From the NCBI GenBank assembly GCA_005884665.1, contig VBAT01000016.1, forward strand, positions 16,697 to 76,449: a DNA stretch of 59,753 bases. The letters run 5' to 3'. Below are positions 1 through 8,301 of this stretch, in pieces. The stretch is from Bacteroidota bacterium. Lineage in GTDB: Bacteria > Bacteroidota > Bacteroidia > Chitinophagales > Chitinophagaceae. The number at the start of each line of letters is the position of its first letter. Position 1 is the first letter of the stretch. The position numbers and the translations under genes were made by a program. The notes below the pieces were generated by a model. The model searched no databases, was not told the origin of the DNA, and saw only the letters and a program-made list of their open reading frames with translations.

Positions 1-1
1 T

Positions 2-82
2 AAAGCCAACAAAGACTGCTGTCAAAATTGCGCGGGAGAATACCGGCGTTTGAAATCCCTGTTCCATAATAAAATATTTTGA
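2..82 (+). CDS. possible 3' end of an unidentified gene (partial)
   Basis: An open frame enters from the left edge and stops with TGA at 80-82, giving 26 residues with a Cys-rich stretch (CC-x2-C) followed by a basic stretch. It could be the tail of a gene that begins outside the window, for example one ending in a zinc-binding knuckle, but it is too short to identify. Two other frames in the same place are closed by stops within about 70 bases. Low confidence. Confidence 0.2.
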   Translation, partial: KANKDCCQNCAGEYRRLKSLFHNKIF

Positions 83-501
83 AGGTTAACTACCCGGGAT
101 GTACACAAAGCAGTTGCCTGGATCAACAGGTTCAACATTCACGAGGTGGATATGAGAAATTGTATTACTTGTACAATCCCAAAATTCTTCTACAAAATTA
201 CGCATCAGTATTATTTGCTGATATATTTATTTAAGTAATGGGTATTCCTTTTCAATACCTAAGATTGACTGTGCAGCATTAGAAACAGGTTAGAATGGAG
301 ATATGATAGAGGGTTATTAATGCTGGATTATTTAAACCGGAAACCTGAATTTATCGAGGCTTTCATTCGCTCCTTTATTGACGAAGGTGCGGATACGGGA
401 ATCCAAAAAAGCTTGGAATGCTTTGGAGTTCAAGAAATCAGTGAACGCGATACCGCTGGGAAAGAGCTTCAGACATAAAAAAGAGTTCAATATTAATCGA
501 A
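83..501. other. gene-poor stretch with a 52-codon ORF
   Basis: No recognisable gene. The only open frame of note is 320-478 on the plus strand (52 residues, starting MLDYLNRKPEF and containing an acidic FIDEGAD stretch); it has no TAnnTTTG box close upstream and no family I recognise. The stretch separates the edge fragment from the minus-strand DUF3883 gene and may be remnant accessory DNA. Confidence 0.3.
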
Positions 502-1467
502 TTAACTTATCATCCTTAACCTATATACTAATGGCTCAACTAATAATTGATTATTCTGATACAATGAATATGGATTATTAATGACTTGGATTTTGGGCAC
601 AGTACTTAAGCAATCTGCAACTAAGTATAAGTTGTAATGATTCCCAACTCTCTCTGCCGCTTCCCATTCTCTTGATGTAACTTCGACATTTAGAAACCTT
701 TTTCCGCTTGTCCCTTTTACCTCTACTGCAACTAAGTTTCTCTTTTCATCAAAATATTGAATATCCCATCCTGGCTTTTCCTTTTCTTTTGCATTCCACT
801 TAAGTTCATAGCAATTGTTTTGAGTAAGAACTTTGTAGACTATCTCCTCTGAGTGATCGCCATATAACTTAGCATATTTAGAACGGCGAGATGATTTCGA
901 ATCTTGGGAATCCTTTTCGCTATTTGCTAACTTTTGAGAAATTGATGAAACAAAGAGTTTTTGATGATCGCCAACAATAAGGGGGTTTATCTCATTTATC
1001 TTCGGAATAATAGGGGAAGTTGATGTAACAATCGGTTCGTCTCCAACAAACGGAATAAGAGCTTTTGCAAGTATTGAACGAAAAGTTTTATCACTTATAT
1101 TTCTAACTCCGTCTCGCCAAAGATTGTCCGGAATATTTTCAAAATGAATGCCATCAATCTTGAATGGAACTGGTTTTAGAAAAGGAATATAATCTAATAT
1201 TTCGCAAAACCATTGGTAGTCTTTAGGCTTTCCATTTGATGTTGTAGGGTCAATATATGTCTTACCAATTTTGCCAAATCCAAAATATTCTGGAATTGCT
1301 GTTCTTTTGTTCAGCCGAAGTCTTCCCTTATAATAAATAAACGGCTCGCCCTCATTAATTTTGTTAACATACTTATTAGGATAATGATACAACACACCCT
1401 CATTATCTTGCCAGTGATCATATCTACCACCAACCGTTACTTCATTTTGAACAAGAATAAGAGGCAT
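502..1467 (-). CDS. PUA/EVE-like N-terminal domain + DUF3883 (NO VEIN) nuclease-like protein
   Basis: 321 residues. The N-terminal ~100 residues (YHYPNKY near 28, FIYYKG near 43, YFGFGKIG near 61) resemble the PUA/EVE-like fold placed in front of restriction-type nucleases as a reader of modified bases; this is a pattern match made by eye. Residues ~202-310 match DUF3883: GDHSEE near 203, then GWD with D235, E249-V-K251 in VEVKGT, and SREWEAA near 265. The D...ExK spacing is that of the PD-(D/E)XK nuclease fold, so DNA cleavage is plausible but unproven. A low-complexity Lys/Ser linker joins the two halves. It is transcribed leftward, away from the RecQ-UvrD helicase about 550 bases to the right. 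The pairing of a base-modification reader, a nuclease-like domain and a large helicase suggests defence or DNA processing. Confidence 0.75.
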   Translation of the reverse strand: MPLILVQNEVTVGGRYDHWQDNEGVLYHYPNKYVNKINEGEPFIYYKGRLRLNKRTAIPEYFGFGKIGKTYIDPTTSNGKPKDYQWFCEILDYIPFLKPVPFKIDGIHFENIPDNLWRDGVRNISDKTFRSILAKALIPFVGDEPIVTSTSPIIPKINEINPLIVGDHQKLFVSSISQKLANSEKDSQDSKSSRRSKYAKLYGDHSEEIVYKVLTQNNCYELKWNAKEKEKPGWDIQYFDEKRNLVAVEVKGTSGKRFLNVEVTSREWEAAERVGNHYNLYLVADCLSTVPKIQVINNPYSLYQNNQLLVEPLVYRLRMIS

Positions 1468-1549
1468 TGATTTCTTTATATTTCAACTCGCCGGGGATAA
1501 ATTTGTGTGAGACTGGTAACTAAAATAATAAAATTTAACCCTTATTTGT

Positions 1550-1589
1550 TACAAATTAAAAGGGTTACAGGGATAAACCTATAACCCTT
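1550..1589 (-). terminator. rho-independent-type terminator
   Basis: On the minus strand AAGGGTTA pairs with TAACCCTT around a 14-base loop, followed by TTTTAATTTG. It overlaps the stop codon of the minus-strand ORF ending at 1588, which supports that ORF having been a real transcribed gene. Confidence 0.55.
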
Positions 1590-1987
1590 ATACTCTTTTA
1601 CTAGCTTCCCTTATTGACGAAAGATGCAGCCAAGAGAAGCTCACTGAAACATTAATTGTTTGGAAATCAATGGTGTAATTGCTTAAACTTGGGGAAATGA
1701 ATGTTCCGTGTTCATTCATTGTCTCCTCTGTCGTTGAGTAGAGGATAAGGTATGTGAAAGTTGATACGGGGCGATGAATATTATTTAGAACGTCGGAATC
1801 GCTCTTTTTATCTCGTGGCGCTGCAGTTTTAGGAGTAATGGGCAATGATTCCATATTCCAGGATACACTCCAGTGCGCTTCACCGTATACCGGCCCTTCA
1901 CTTATTACAACTAATAATCTTGTTACATTGTCTTCAAAAGTTTGTGTTCCAGTCGATTTCCTTGTAAAATTGAGATTTATGTTCTAT
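1588..1987 (-). pseudogene. unrecognised protein, probably 5'-truncated
   Basis: The frame is open from a stop near 1985 to TAA at 1588-1590, about 130 codons, but the first usable start codon (ATG at 1852-1854) lies well inside, leaving 88 residues. The residues in front of that ATG (…VTRLLVVISEGPVYGEAHWSVSW…) look protein-like and amphipathic, so the original gene probably began further upstream and lost its 5' end before or when the helicase gene arrived at 2021. A terminator hairpin follows directly. No family recognised; ends in a hydrophobic beta-like stretch (VSVSFSWLHLSSI). Confidence 0.35.
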
Positions 1988-2020
1988 TTTAAGACCTTAT
2001 AACAAACCATCATTCCTATT

Positions 2021-5000
2021 GTGGATTCGATTGCTTTTTTCGACCTGGAAGCAAGCTCCGAAACGGGTAAAATACTTGATATCGGATCTACAAGATCCGA
2101 TGAAGCCATATTTCACGGCTCTTCAGCAAATGATTTTATTGATTTTACCAGAAGATGCGAATTTCTTTGTGGCCATAATATTTTGAAGTATGATCTGTTA
2201 TTTTTGCAGTCGTACTTAGGAAATCAAACTTTTGGTATCGATAGAGCAATAGATACGCTATTACTTTCGCCTTTGCTTTTCCCCAAAAAACCTTATCACC
2301 GACTACTGAAGGATGATAAAATTCAAACAGAAGAAAGGAATAATCCGTATAACGATTCTGTTAAGGCAAAAGAATTGTTTTTTGACGAATTGGCCGCCTT
2401 TAATGGGTTGAATGATTTTCTTAAAACCATTTTTTATAACCTGCTTTATGATATTCCGGGGTATGGACCTTTTTTTAAATTCGCTCGTTTCAACCAGAAA
2501 GTTAGTCACACGGAACTTGAAACACTTGTTAGAAATGAATTGAGGGATAAAATTTGTGAACATTGCGATTTAGCAAGATTTATTCAAAAACGCCCGATTT
2601 CACTCGCCTATACATTATCCTTGATTGGCACCTATGACAGGTATTCAATTACGCCTCCATGGGTCTTGAAGAATTATTCCGATGTAGAACAATTGCTTTT
2701 ACTGTTATGCAATACTCCCTGTCTAGCGGGATGCACATACTGTAATGAGGCATTTAATCCTTTGCCAATACTCAAAAATGTTTTCGGTTTTCCGGGATTT
2801 CGGAAGTATGAAAATGAACCACTACAGGAAAATGCAGTCAATGCCGCAATTAATAATAAATCACTTTTGGCTATATTTCCCACTGGTGGCGGAAAATCTG
2901 TCACGTTCCAATTGCCGGCGCTTATGAGTGGCCAAAATGCCAGAGCACTTACAGTTGTTATCTCACCCTTGCAATCACTGATGAAAGATCAGGTGGATAA
3001 TCTTGACAGACGAGGAATTACCGAAGCAGTTACCATTAATGGACTTTTAGATCCAATTGATCGAAGTAAAGCCATTGAAAGAGTCGAAAATGGTAACGCC
3101 TGTATTCTCTACATTTCTCCAGAATCATTACGATCCATAACTATTGAAAGACTATTGTTAAAACGTAAAATTGCCCGGTTTGTCATTGATGAAGCGCACT
3201 GCTTCTCGTCTTGGGGACAAGACTTTCGGGTTGACTACCTCTATATCGCAGAATTCATTAAACAGTTACAAGGGAAAAAGAACTTAGCAGAACCGATCCC
3301 TGTATCCTGCTTCACCGCTACAGCCAAACAAAAGGTTATTGAAGACATTCGAACCTATTTCAAAGAAAACCTCAATCTTACCCTTGAAGTCTTCCGAGCC
3401 AATTCTTTCCGAACAAATCTACACTATAGTGTCTATCAAAAGGACACCGAGGAAGATAAATACAACAAACTACGGGAAATTATAGAAGCAAAAGATTGTC
3501 CTGCGATAGTCTATGTTTCCCGGACAAAAAAGGCTTATAAACTTGCCGAAAGGTTATCGTATGATGGGTTTTCAGCCAAACCGTATTACGGTAAAATGGA
3601 CAAGAAGGAGAAGACATCCAACCAAACTGCCTTCATGGATGGCAACGTCAATATCATAGTTGCTACGTCTGCCTTTGGGATGGGCGTGGATAAAAGTGAT
3701 GTTGGCGCCGTGATCCATTATGACATTTCTGACTCTTTGGAGAATTATATCCAGGAGGCTGGCAGAGCAGGTCGAGATGAAAATATGGAGGCCGATTGCT
3801 TTGTGCTGTTTAATGAAGAAGACTTGGATAAACATTTCATCCTGTTGAATCAAACCAAAATCAACAGCAAAGAAATTAACCAGGTCTGGAAAGCGATAAA
3901 AGACCTCACCCGGACAAGGGACAAAGTTTCAAACTCAGCTCTCGAAATTGCACGAAAAGCTGGCTGGGATGACAGCATCAATGAAATTGAAACAAGGGTA
4001 GTGACGGCTATTGCCGCACTTGAAGATGCTGGTTATCTAAAAAGGGGGCAGAATATGCCGCGCGTATTCGCTAATAGCATATTAAGTAAAACGGCACAGG
4101 ATGCCATTGACCGTATTAATGTGTCAGAGAAGATTGAGCCGTCTTTGAGATCGGACTCTATACGCATCATCAAAAAACTATTCTCCAGCAAAAGCAAGCG
4201 ACTATCTACAGAGGAGCAAGCAGAGTCGAGAGTAGATTATATATCCGACCAGTTAGGAATTGTAAAAGAAAGAGTAATCCGGATTATAGAATTGCTTCGG
4301 GAAGAAAATATACTGGCCCAGACCAAAGATCTCACTGCTTTCGTAAAAAAAGGGGAAAGCAATAATCGTTCCCATGCAATAGCTGATAGTTTCCGTAAGT
4401 TGGAAGACTTCTTTCTTTCAGTGTTAAAAGAGGAAGAAAATATTTATCACATCAAAGAGATCAACGAAAAAGCAATTGAATTTGGTATAAAAGAGAGCAC
4501 AGTTGCTAAAATAAAAGCTATTATTAATTTCTGGGCCATCAAAAACTGGGTCAAAAGACATTATCCAGAGGGTTCAAAGAATCACGTACAAATATCATTA
4601 CTATATCCTGTCAAAGAATTCGGGGAAAAATTGGAGAGGAGGCATCTACTTGCAAGGCTGATTACTGATTATTTATATAAAAAATCGCAAGAAATAAGGA
4701 CTGAGGGACAGCTGGAAGAGGTATTAATAGAATTTTCCGTTCAGGAATTAAAGGAAATGTCAGAAGCAGGACAGGGCTTATACAAGTTTGAGGTATCTAT
4801 TGACGATGTTGAAGATACTTTGTTTTACTTATCAAGAATAGAAGCAATCAAAATTGAAGGAGGATTCCTTGTTATACATAACAGATTGTCTGTCGATCGT
4901 ATTGAAAAAAATAATCGAATTCAGTATAAAGAAAGCGATTATGAAAAACTTGGGCAGTTTTACCGGCAAAAGGTTCAGCAGATACACATAGTAGGCGAAT

Positions 5001-6841
5001 ATGCCAAAAAGATGATCCGGAATTACAACGAGGCGCTGAAGTTTGTGGACGATTACTTTAACCTAAACTATTCATCTTTTCTGAAAAAATACTTTCCGGG
5101 CTCAAGAGAAGATGAGATTAACCGAACACTTACTCCTGAAAAGTTTGTCCGTTTATTCGGAGAATTGTCGCCCAACCAACTTGAAATAATCAACGATAAG
5201 GATCACCAGTACATCGTAGTAGCGGCTGGACCGGGTAGTGGGAAGACGAGGGTATTGGTTCATAAACTGGCATCTTTGTTACTGGCTGAAGATGTGAAAC
5301 ACGAACAGCTGTTGATGCTGACCTTTTCCCGGGCCGCCGCAACAGAGTTTAAGAAAAGACTGATTGGCCTGATCGGTAATGCTGCCGCCTATATTGAGAT
5401 CAAAACATTTCACTCCTATTGCTTTGATCTGCTTGGAAGGGTAGGCACTCTGGAGCAAGCAGATAATATCTTAAAGACAGCGGTAGAAAAGATCAAAAGT
5501 GGTGATATAGAAATTAGCCGTATTACCAAAGCGGTGCTGGTAGTGGATGAGGCACAGGACATGAATGGCGGTGAATATGAGCTGGTAACAACATTAATGG
5601 ATGTAAACGAAGAAATGAGAGTAATCCTTGTTGGCGATGATGATCAGAATATATACGGGTTTCGCGGAGCTGATTCCCAATACATGCAACGACTAATAAC
5701 AGAAAAAAATGCCGCAAAATATGAACTAACCGAGAATTACCGGAGCAAAGCGAATATCGTTGATTTTGTGAATCAGTGGGCAGAAACTATCGAAAAGCGG
5801 TTAAAAACTCAGCCGGGATTTGCTCACCAGGCCGACAATGGTCACATTTCGATCACTCAATATACGGGCAACAACCTGGTAGTACCCCTTTCCACAGCAA
5901 TTCAGCGAGCTGAATTAATAGGCAGTACCTGCATACTGACCAAAACAAATGAAGAAGCGATGTTGCTGACGGGATTGATGTTGAAGAGCAGTTTACCGGC
6001 AAAACTCATTCAAAGCAACGATGGATTTAATTTGTATAACCTATATGAGCTGCGTTATTTCTCTGACCTGCTGTTAAAGAACGAGGATTCACCCGTGATT
6101 AGTATCGAGGAGTGGGGCGGGGCCATTCGGCAACTAGCCACGCATGCCAGGCAAAGTAATAAACTGGAGCTGGCCTTGAATGTAATTAAGGAATTTGAGT
6201 CGGTGAATGAAAAAAGAAAATACAAAAGCGATTGGAAGGCTTTTCTCACAGAGTCGAAGGTAGAAGACTTTGGCAGTATCAGTAATGAAATCATTTATGT
6301 TTCCACCATTCATAAAGCGAAAGGGAAAGAGTTCGATAATTTGTATCTGCTGTTGAACCAATTCAGGCCCAATACGGATGAACAAAGACGCCAGGTATAT
6401 GTAGCCATAACGCGCGCCAAAGCCAACCTGCATATACATTACAACGAAACCTTTTTACGAGCAGTCACAGCCGGAAATTTAACTTACCAAAAGAACAACG
6501 ATCTATACCCTGAGCCAGAACACCTAGCTTATTCCTTGTCGCACCAGGATATAAACCTTGGCTATTTTGAGTATGTGCAGCAGCGAATGAACGGATTACG
6601 CAGCGGGACAGCTCTTACTATTCTTAATGATGGCCTGGGCAACTCCGATGGACAGCTTGTAGTCAAATACTCCCGTAACTTCCAGGGATTGCTACAAAAT
6701 TATTTAAGCAAGGGATACGAATTGAAAGAGGCGAAGGTCAATTTTGTCGTTTACTGGAAGGATCAAAAAGAGAACAAAGAATCAAAAATCATTTTACCGG
6801 AGATCTATCTCAAAAGAGCATCTAACAACATGGTTATATAA
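2021..6841 (+). CDS. DnaQ-like exonuclease / RecQ helicase / UvrD-type helicase fusion
   Basis: 1,606 residues, GTG start; the next in-frame Met is far inside the first domain. Domains in order: residues ~1-210 DEDD-type 3'-5' exonuclease (DLE at about 8-10; GHNILKYD near 70; third motif less clear); ~265-700 RecQ helicase with Walker A PTGGGKS near 288, DEAH near 390 and the RecQ motif VI GRAGRDE; a middle region with winged-helix-like stretches; ~1050-1550 a second helicase of UvrD/Rep type with GPGSGKT near 1070, DEAQD near 1176, ENYRSK and a late HKAKGKEFD motif near 1430. The protein thus joins one nuclease and two 3'-5' helicase motors, probably to unwind and trim branched or invading DNA in the cytoplasm. 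It stands alone on its strand beside the DUF3883 gene. Ordinary RecQ is about 600-700 residues, so this is not housekeeping recQ. Repair or phage defence are both possible. Confidence 0.85.
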   Translation: MDSIAFFDLEASSETGKILDIGSTRSDEAIFHGSSANDFIDFTRRCEFLCGHNILKYDLLFLQSYLGNQTFGIDRAIDTLLLSPLLFPKKPYHRLLKDDKIQTEERNNPYNDSVKAKELFFDELAAFNGLNDFLKTIFYNLLYDIPGYGPFFKFARFNQKVSHTELETLVRNELRDKICEHCDLARFIQKRPISLAYTLSLIGTYDRYSITPPWVLKNYSDVEQLLLLLCNTPCLAGCTYCNEAFNPLPILKNVFGFPGFRKYENEPLQENAVNAAINNKSLLAIFPTGGGKSVTFQLPALMSGQNARALTVVISPLQSLMKDQVDNLDRRGITEAVTINGLLDPIDRSKAIERVENGNACILYISPESLRSITIERLLLKRKIARFVIDEAHCFSSWGQDFRVDYLYIAEFIKQLQGKKNLAEPIPVSCFTATAKQKVIEDIRTYFKENLNLTLEVFRANSFRTNLHYSVYQKDTEEDKYNKLREIIEAKDCPAIVYVSRTKKAYKLAERLSYDGFSAKPYYGKMDKKEKTSNQTAFMDGNVNIIVATSAFGMGVDKSDVGAVIHYDISDSLENYIQEAGRAGRDENMEADCFVLFNEEDLDKHFILLNQTKINSKEINQVWKAIKDLTRTRDKVSNSALEIARKAGWDDSINEIETRVVTAIAALEDAGYLKRGQNMPRVFANSILSKTAQDAIDRINVSEKIEPSLRSDSIRIIKKLFSSKSKRLSTEEQAESRVDYISDQLGIVKERVIRIIELLREENILAQTKDLTAFVKKGESNNRSHAIADSFRKLEDFFLSVLKEEENIYHIKEINEKAIEFGIKESTVAKIKAIINFWAIKNWVKRHYPEGSKNHVQISLLYPVKEFGEKLERRHLLARLITDYLYKKSQEIRTEGQLEEVLIEFSVQELKEMSEAGQGLYKFEVSIDDVEDTLFYLSRIEAIKIEGGFLVIHNRLSVDRIEKNNRIQYKESDYEKLGQFYRQKVQQIHIVGEYAKKMIRNYNEALKFVDDYFNLNYSSFLKKYFPGSREDEINRTLTPEKFVRLFGELSPNQLEIINDKDHQYIVVAAGPGSGKTRVLVHKLASLLLAEDVKHEQLLMLTFSRAAATEFKKRLIGLIGNAAAYIEIKTFHSYCFDLLGRVGTLEQADNILKTAVEKIKSGDIEISRITKAVLVVDEAQDMNGGEYELVTTLMDVNEEMRVILVGDDDQNIYGFRGADSQYMQRLITEKNAAKYELTENYRSKANIVDFVNQWAETIEKRLKTQPGFAHQADNGHISITQYTGNNLVVPLSTAIQRAELIGSTCILTKTNEEAMLLTGLMLKSSLPAKLIQSNDGFNLYNLYELRYFSDLLLKNEDSPVISIEEWGGAIRQLATHARQSNKLELALNVIKEFESVNEKRKYKSDWKAFLTESKVEDFGSISNEIIYVSTIHKAKGKEFDNLYLLLNQFRPNTDEQRRQVYVAITRAKANLHIHYNETFLRAVTAGNLTYQKNNDLYPEPEHLAYSLSHQDINLGYFEYVQQRMNGLRSGTALTILNDGLGNSDGQLVVKYSRNFQGLLQNYLSKGYELKEAKVNFVVYWKDQKENKESKIILPEIYLKRASNNMVI

Positions 6842-7074
6842 TATTCTCTTTGTTCTTTTTTTGAGATAAGGCGCCACCATGAAACTGCAAAAACTATCAA
6901 CATGCCGAAATATAAATCGTACATGATTTCAGAGGATAAAAAACTTGGTGATTTTCCTCATTTAGCAAAAAAGGCCGCGTATATCTAAGTTGCCATTTGT
7001 TTAACTGCTGTTATCCATCTTAAATTCCGATGCAATCTTCCCTATCTCGATTTGCTCACCGTCTCGTTCGCCTA
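6842..7074. other. intergenic, no gene
   Basis: A plus-strand 28-codon frame (6902-6988, beginning MPKYKSYMIS) is the only open stretch; it is too short to call and has no promoter box. Otherwise nothing is seen before the tRNA-like fragment at 7075. Confidence 0.4.
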
Positions 7075-7131
7075 GCGACCCTCTGATTAATCCCGCACAT
7101 GCGGGACTCTAACCAACTGAGCTAATGCGCC
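7075..7131 (-). repeat. broken tRNA-Asn-like fragment A with palindrome in the anticodon arm
   Basis: Read on the minus strand: a D-arm (TTAGCTCAGTTGGTTAGAG), then the 16-base palindrome TCCCGCATGTGCGGGA (plus-strand 7091-7106), then TTAATCAGAGGGTCGC as in the intact tRNA-Asn at 8054. The palindrome occupies the place of the ten bases CATCTGACTG, i.e. the 5' half of the anticodon arm. The fragment also supplies the last residues and stop codon of the GIY-YIG gene. Confidence 0.75.
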
Positions 7132-7395
7132 AGTTGGCATGAAAGAAGAATCGGTCAATTTCCTTATCAATGAAATGGATTTATTCTTCTTAATAAAACG
7201 TTCGAGCCTTATTGCATCACGTTCTGTCGGTCCTACCAGAAAAACAGCCACTAAGTTCCAGGGCCTGTACTTTGAAGTAAAAGTGTTGAATGGTTTGGTA
7301 TTGTGTTCAATCACTCGTCGACATGGATCGGTTGAGTATCCAACGTAAAATTTATTCGATTTTGCAGACTGAATAATATAAATGTAATAGTTCAC
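7087..7395 (-). CDS. GIY-YIG endonuclease domain protein
   Basis: 102 residues. The N-terminus (YYIYIIQS…FYVGYSTD near 3-22, then RR..EHN and RPW) is the compact single-domain GIY-YIG fold of the UPF0213/YhbQ-like type; an Arg at ~25 and a Glu near 66 (RLERFIKK) fit the catalytic set. The last ~18 residues (after SSFMPT) are translated tRNA-like DNA and the stop codon lies in it, so the natural C-terminus was replaced or extended. The gene is flanked on both sides by broken tRNA-Asn pieces in the same orientation (7075-7131 and 7466-7519), which suggests that it travels with, or arrived through, tRNA sequences. Enzymes of this type nick or cut DNA; target unknown. Confidence 0.85.
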   Translation of the reverse strand: MNYYIYIIQSAKSNKFYVGYSTDPCRRVIEHNTKPFNTFTSKYRPWNLVAVFLVGPTERDAIRLERFIKKNKSISLIRKLTDSSFMPTGALAQLVRVPHVRD

Positions 7396-7434
7396 GCTTT
7401 GAAGGTAAAAGTGCGTGGTGAGGTTACAAATGCA

Positions 7435-7460
7435 AAAACCTCAGGAATTCCTGAGGTTTT
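7435..7460. terminator. perfect 26-base palindrome, probable bidirectional terminator
   Basis: AAAACCTCAGG/CCTGAGGTTTT form a 13-bp stem with no loop on paper (four central bases would open). A-tract before and T-tract after make it a terminator in either direction. It lies next to tRNA fragment B. Confidence 0.55.
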
Positions 7461-7465
7461 CAACC

Positions 7466-7560
7466 GCTCCTGCTATCCCGTACGTACGGGACGACCCTCT
7501 GATTAATCCCGCATGTGCGTCCCGCCTATTGCTGGATAACCATTCCGATAGGTATCGGGA
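7466..7560 (-). repeat. broken tRNA-Asn fragment B carrying several palindromes
   Basis: Minus-strand order: an imperfect TCCCG…CGGGA element at 7520-7560 (containing CCGATAGGTATCGG), part of TCCCGCATGTGCG, TTAATCAGAGGGTCG, then the perfect palindrome TCCCGTACGTACGGGA (7476-7491) in the place of the T-arm, then AGCAGGAGC, which is the 3' acceptor strand of the intact tRNA-Asn plus C. So two different tRNA arms of the same copy are replaced by palindromes. Confidence 0.7.
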
Positions 7561-7639
7561 GAGCCCAATAGATCGTTGTTTCATATCTCACTTCTCACGT
7601 CTCAAGTTTGACGATTGATTTTTTTACTTTTGACTTTCT

Positions 7640-7987
7640 ATGATTTGGCACAAAATCGCTGACTTTCTCAATGAGCTGGATTTTTCCGGCAACAATATTG
7701 CCGTTGCCGAAATGAACGGAAGAAAGATCTGTATAGCAAAATTCAAGGAAAGGGTATTCGCCTTTGCATATAAATGCCCGCATGCGGGCGGCATCCTGGC
7801 CGAAGGTTATATTGACGTCCTGGGAAATATTGTTTGTCCCTTGCATCGTTATAAATATGATATAAAGAACGGCCGTAATATTAGTGGCGAGGGCTATTAC
7901 CTGAAACACTGGGCTGTTGAGATCAGGGAGGATGGGGTTTTTGTCGCCGAGGAAACGGGCAGTGGCTTTTTCAATTTTTTCCGGTAA
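7640..7987 (+). CDS. Rieske [2Fe-2S] ferredoxin-like protein
   Basis: 115 residues with the Rieske ligand pair C-x-H (CPHAG, near 46) and C-x2-H (CPLHRYKYD, near 65), the spacing and length of small NirD/bphA3-type ferredoxins. It is a soluble electron-transfer domain; no oxygenase or nitrite reductase partner is adjacent, so the partner cannot be named. It stops just before the tRNA-Asn promoter. Confidence 0.85.
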   Translation: MIWHKIADFLNELDFSGNNIAVAEMNGRKICIAKFKERVFAFAYKCPHAGGILAEGYIDVLGNIVCPLHRYKYDIKNGRNISGEGYYLKHWAVEIREDGVFVAEETGSGFFNFFR

Positions 7988-8024
7988 AACTGGTTTATAG
8001 GGCTTGTTTGAAGGCCAAAATCCC

Positions 8025-8032
8025 TATTTTTG
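8025..8032 (+). promoter_or_regulatory. -7 box TATTTTTG of tRNA-Asn
   Basis: Matches the Bacteroidota consensus TAnnTTTG, 21 bases before the mature tRNA 5' end, with TTG at 8004-8006 as a possible -33 element. Confidence 0.6.
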
Positions 8033-8053
8033 CTGCCCCAAATTGGATTGCCT

Positions 8054-8127
8054 TCCTGCTTAGCTCAGTTGGTTAGAGCATCTGACTGTTAATCAGAGGG
8101 TCGCTGGTTCAAGTCCAGCAGCAGGAG
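8054..8127 (+). tRNA. tRNA-Asn (GTT)
   Basis: 74 bases folding as a complete cloverleaf: acceptor TCCTGCT with AGCAGGA, D-arm GCTC/GAGC, anticodon arm TCTGA-CTGTTAA-TCAGA with anticodon GTT, T-arm GCTGG-TTCAAGT-CCAGC, discriminator G; CCA is not encoded. Its own promoter box precedes it and a terminator follows at 8135. It is the parent of the degenerate copies at 7075, 7466 and 8170. Confidence 0.95.
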
Positions 8128-8134
8128 CGGATAT

Positions 8135-8158
8135 GCCAGCAGAAATGCTGGCTTTTTT
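8135..8158 (+). terminator. terminator of tRNA-Asn
   Basis: GCCAGCA/TGCTGGC stem with a GAAA-type loop followed by TTTTTTAT, 8 bases after the tRNA. Confidence 0.8.
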
Positions 8159-8169
8159 ATTTATTGACA

Positions 8170-8249
8170 AAAGCTCAGTTGGTTAGAGTCCCGCGTATGC
8201 ATTGCGGGATTAATCAGAGGGTCGCTGATTCAAGTCCAGCAGCAGGAGC
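8170..8249 (+). pseudogene. degenerate tRNA-Asn copy with palindrome in the anticodon arm
   Basis: Keeps the D-arm (AGCTCAGTTGGTTAGAG), TTAATCAGAGGGTCGCTG, the T-loop TTCAAGTCCAGC and AGCAGGAGC of tRNA-Asn, but has lost its 5' acceptor strand. The imperfect palindrome TCCCGCGTATGCATTGCGGGA at about 8189-8209 replaces the 5' half of the anticodon arm, the same site as in fragment A. It cannot form a working tRNA: no acceptor stem, no anticodon GTT. Confidence 0.8.
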
Positions 8250-8254
8250 AAGAG

Positions 8255-8279
8255 AAAGCCTCGATAAATTCGAGGCTTT
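8255..8279. terminator. bidirectional hairpin between pseudo-tRNA and hflX
   Basis: AAAGCCTCGA pairs perfectly with TCGAGGCTTT around ATAAT; it lies 22 bases past the hflX stop and just after the pseudo-tRNA, so it can end transcripts from both sides. Confidence 0.7.
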
Positions 8280-8301
8280 GCCTTTTAAATTAGGTGACTA
8301 C

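Noticed and set aside
378..581. 67-residue plus-strand ORF
   Set aside because: Overlaps the end of the DUF3883 gene and has low-complexity, unconserved-looking sequence.
7415..7618. 67-residue plus-strand ORF
   Set aside because: Translated from tRNA fragment B and palindromes; no promoter box, no protein-like pattern.
8054..8249. Two functional tRNA-Asn genes
   Set aside because: The second lacks the 5' acceptor strand and the anticodon, so only the first is a tRNA.
7075..8249. Simple attL/attR of an island integrated in tRNA-Asn
   Set aside because: The repeated pieces include D-arm and anticodon-arm parts in opposite orientations and carry palindromes; no integrase gene is seen. Not excluded, but it does not explain the palindromes.
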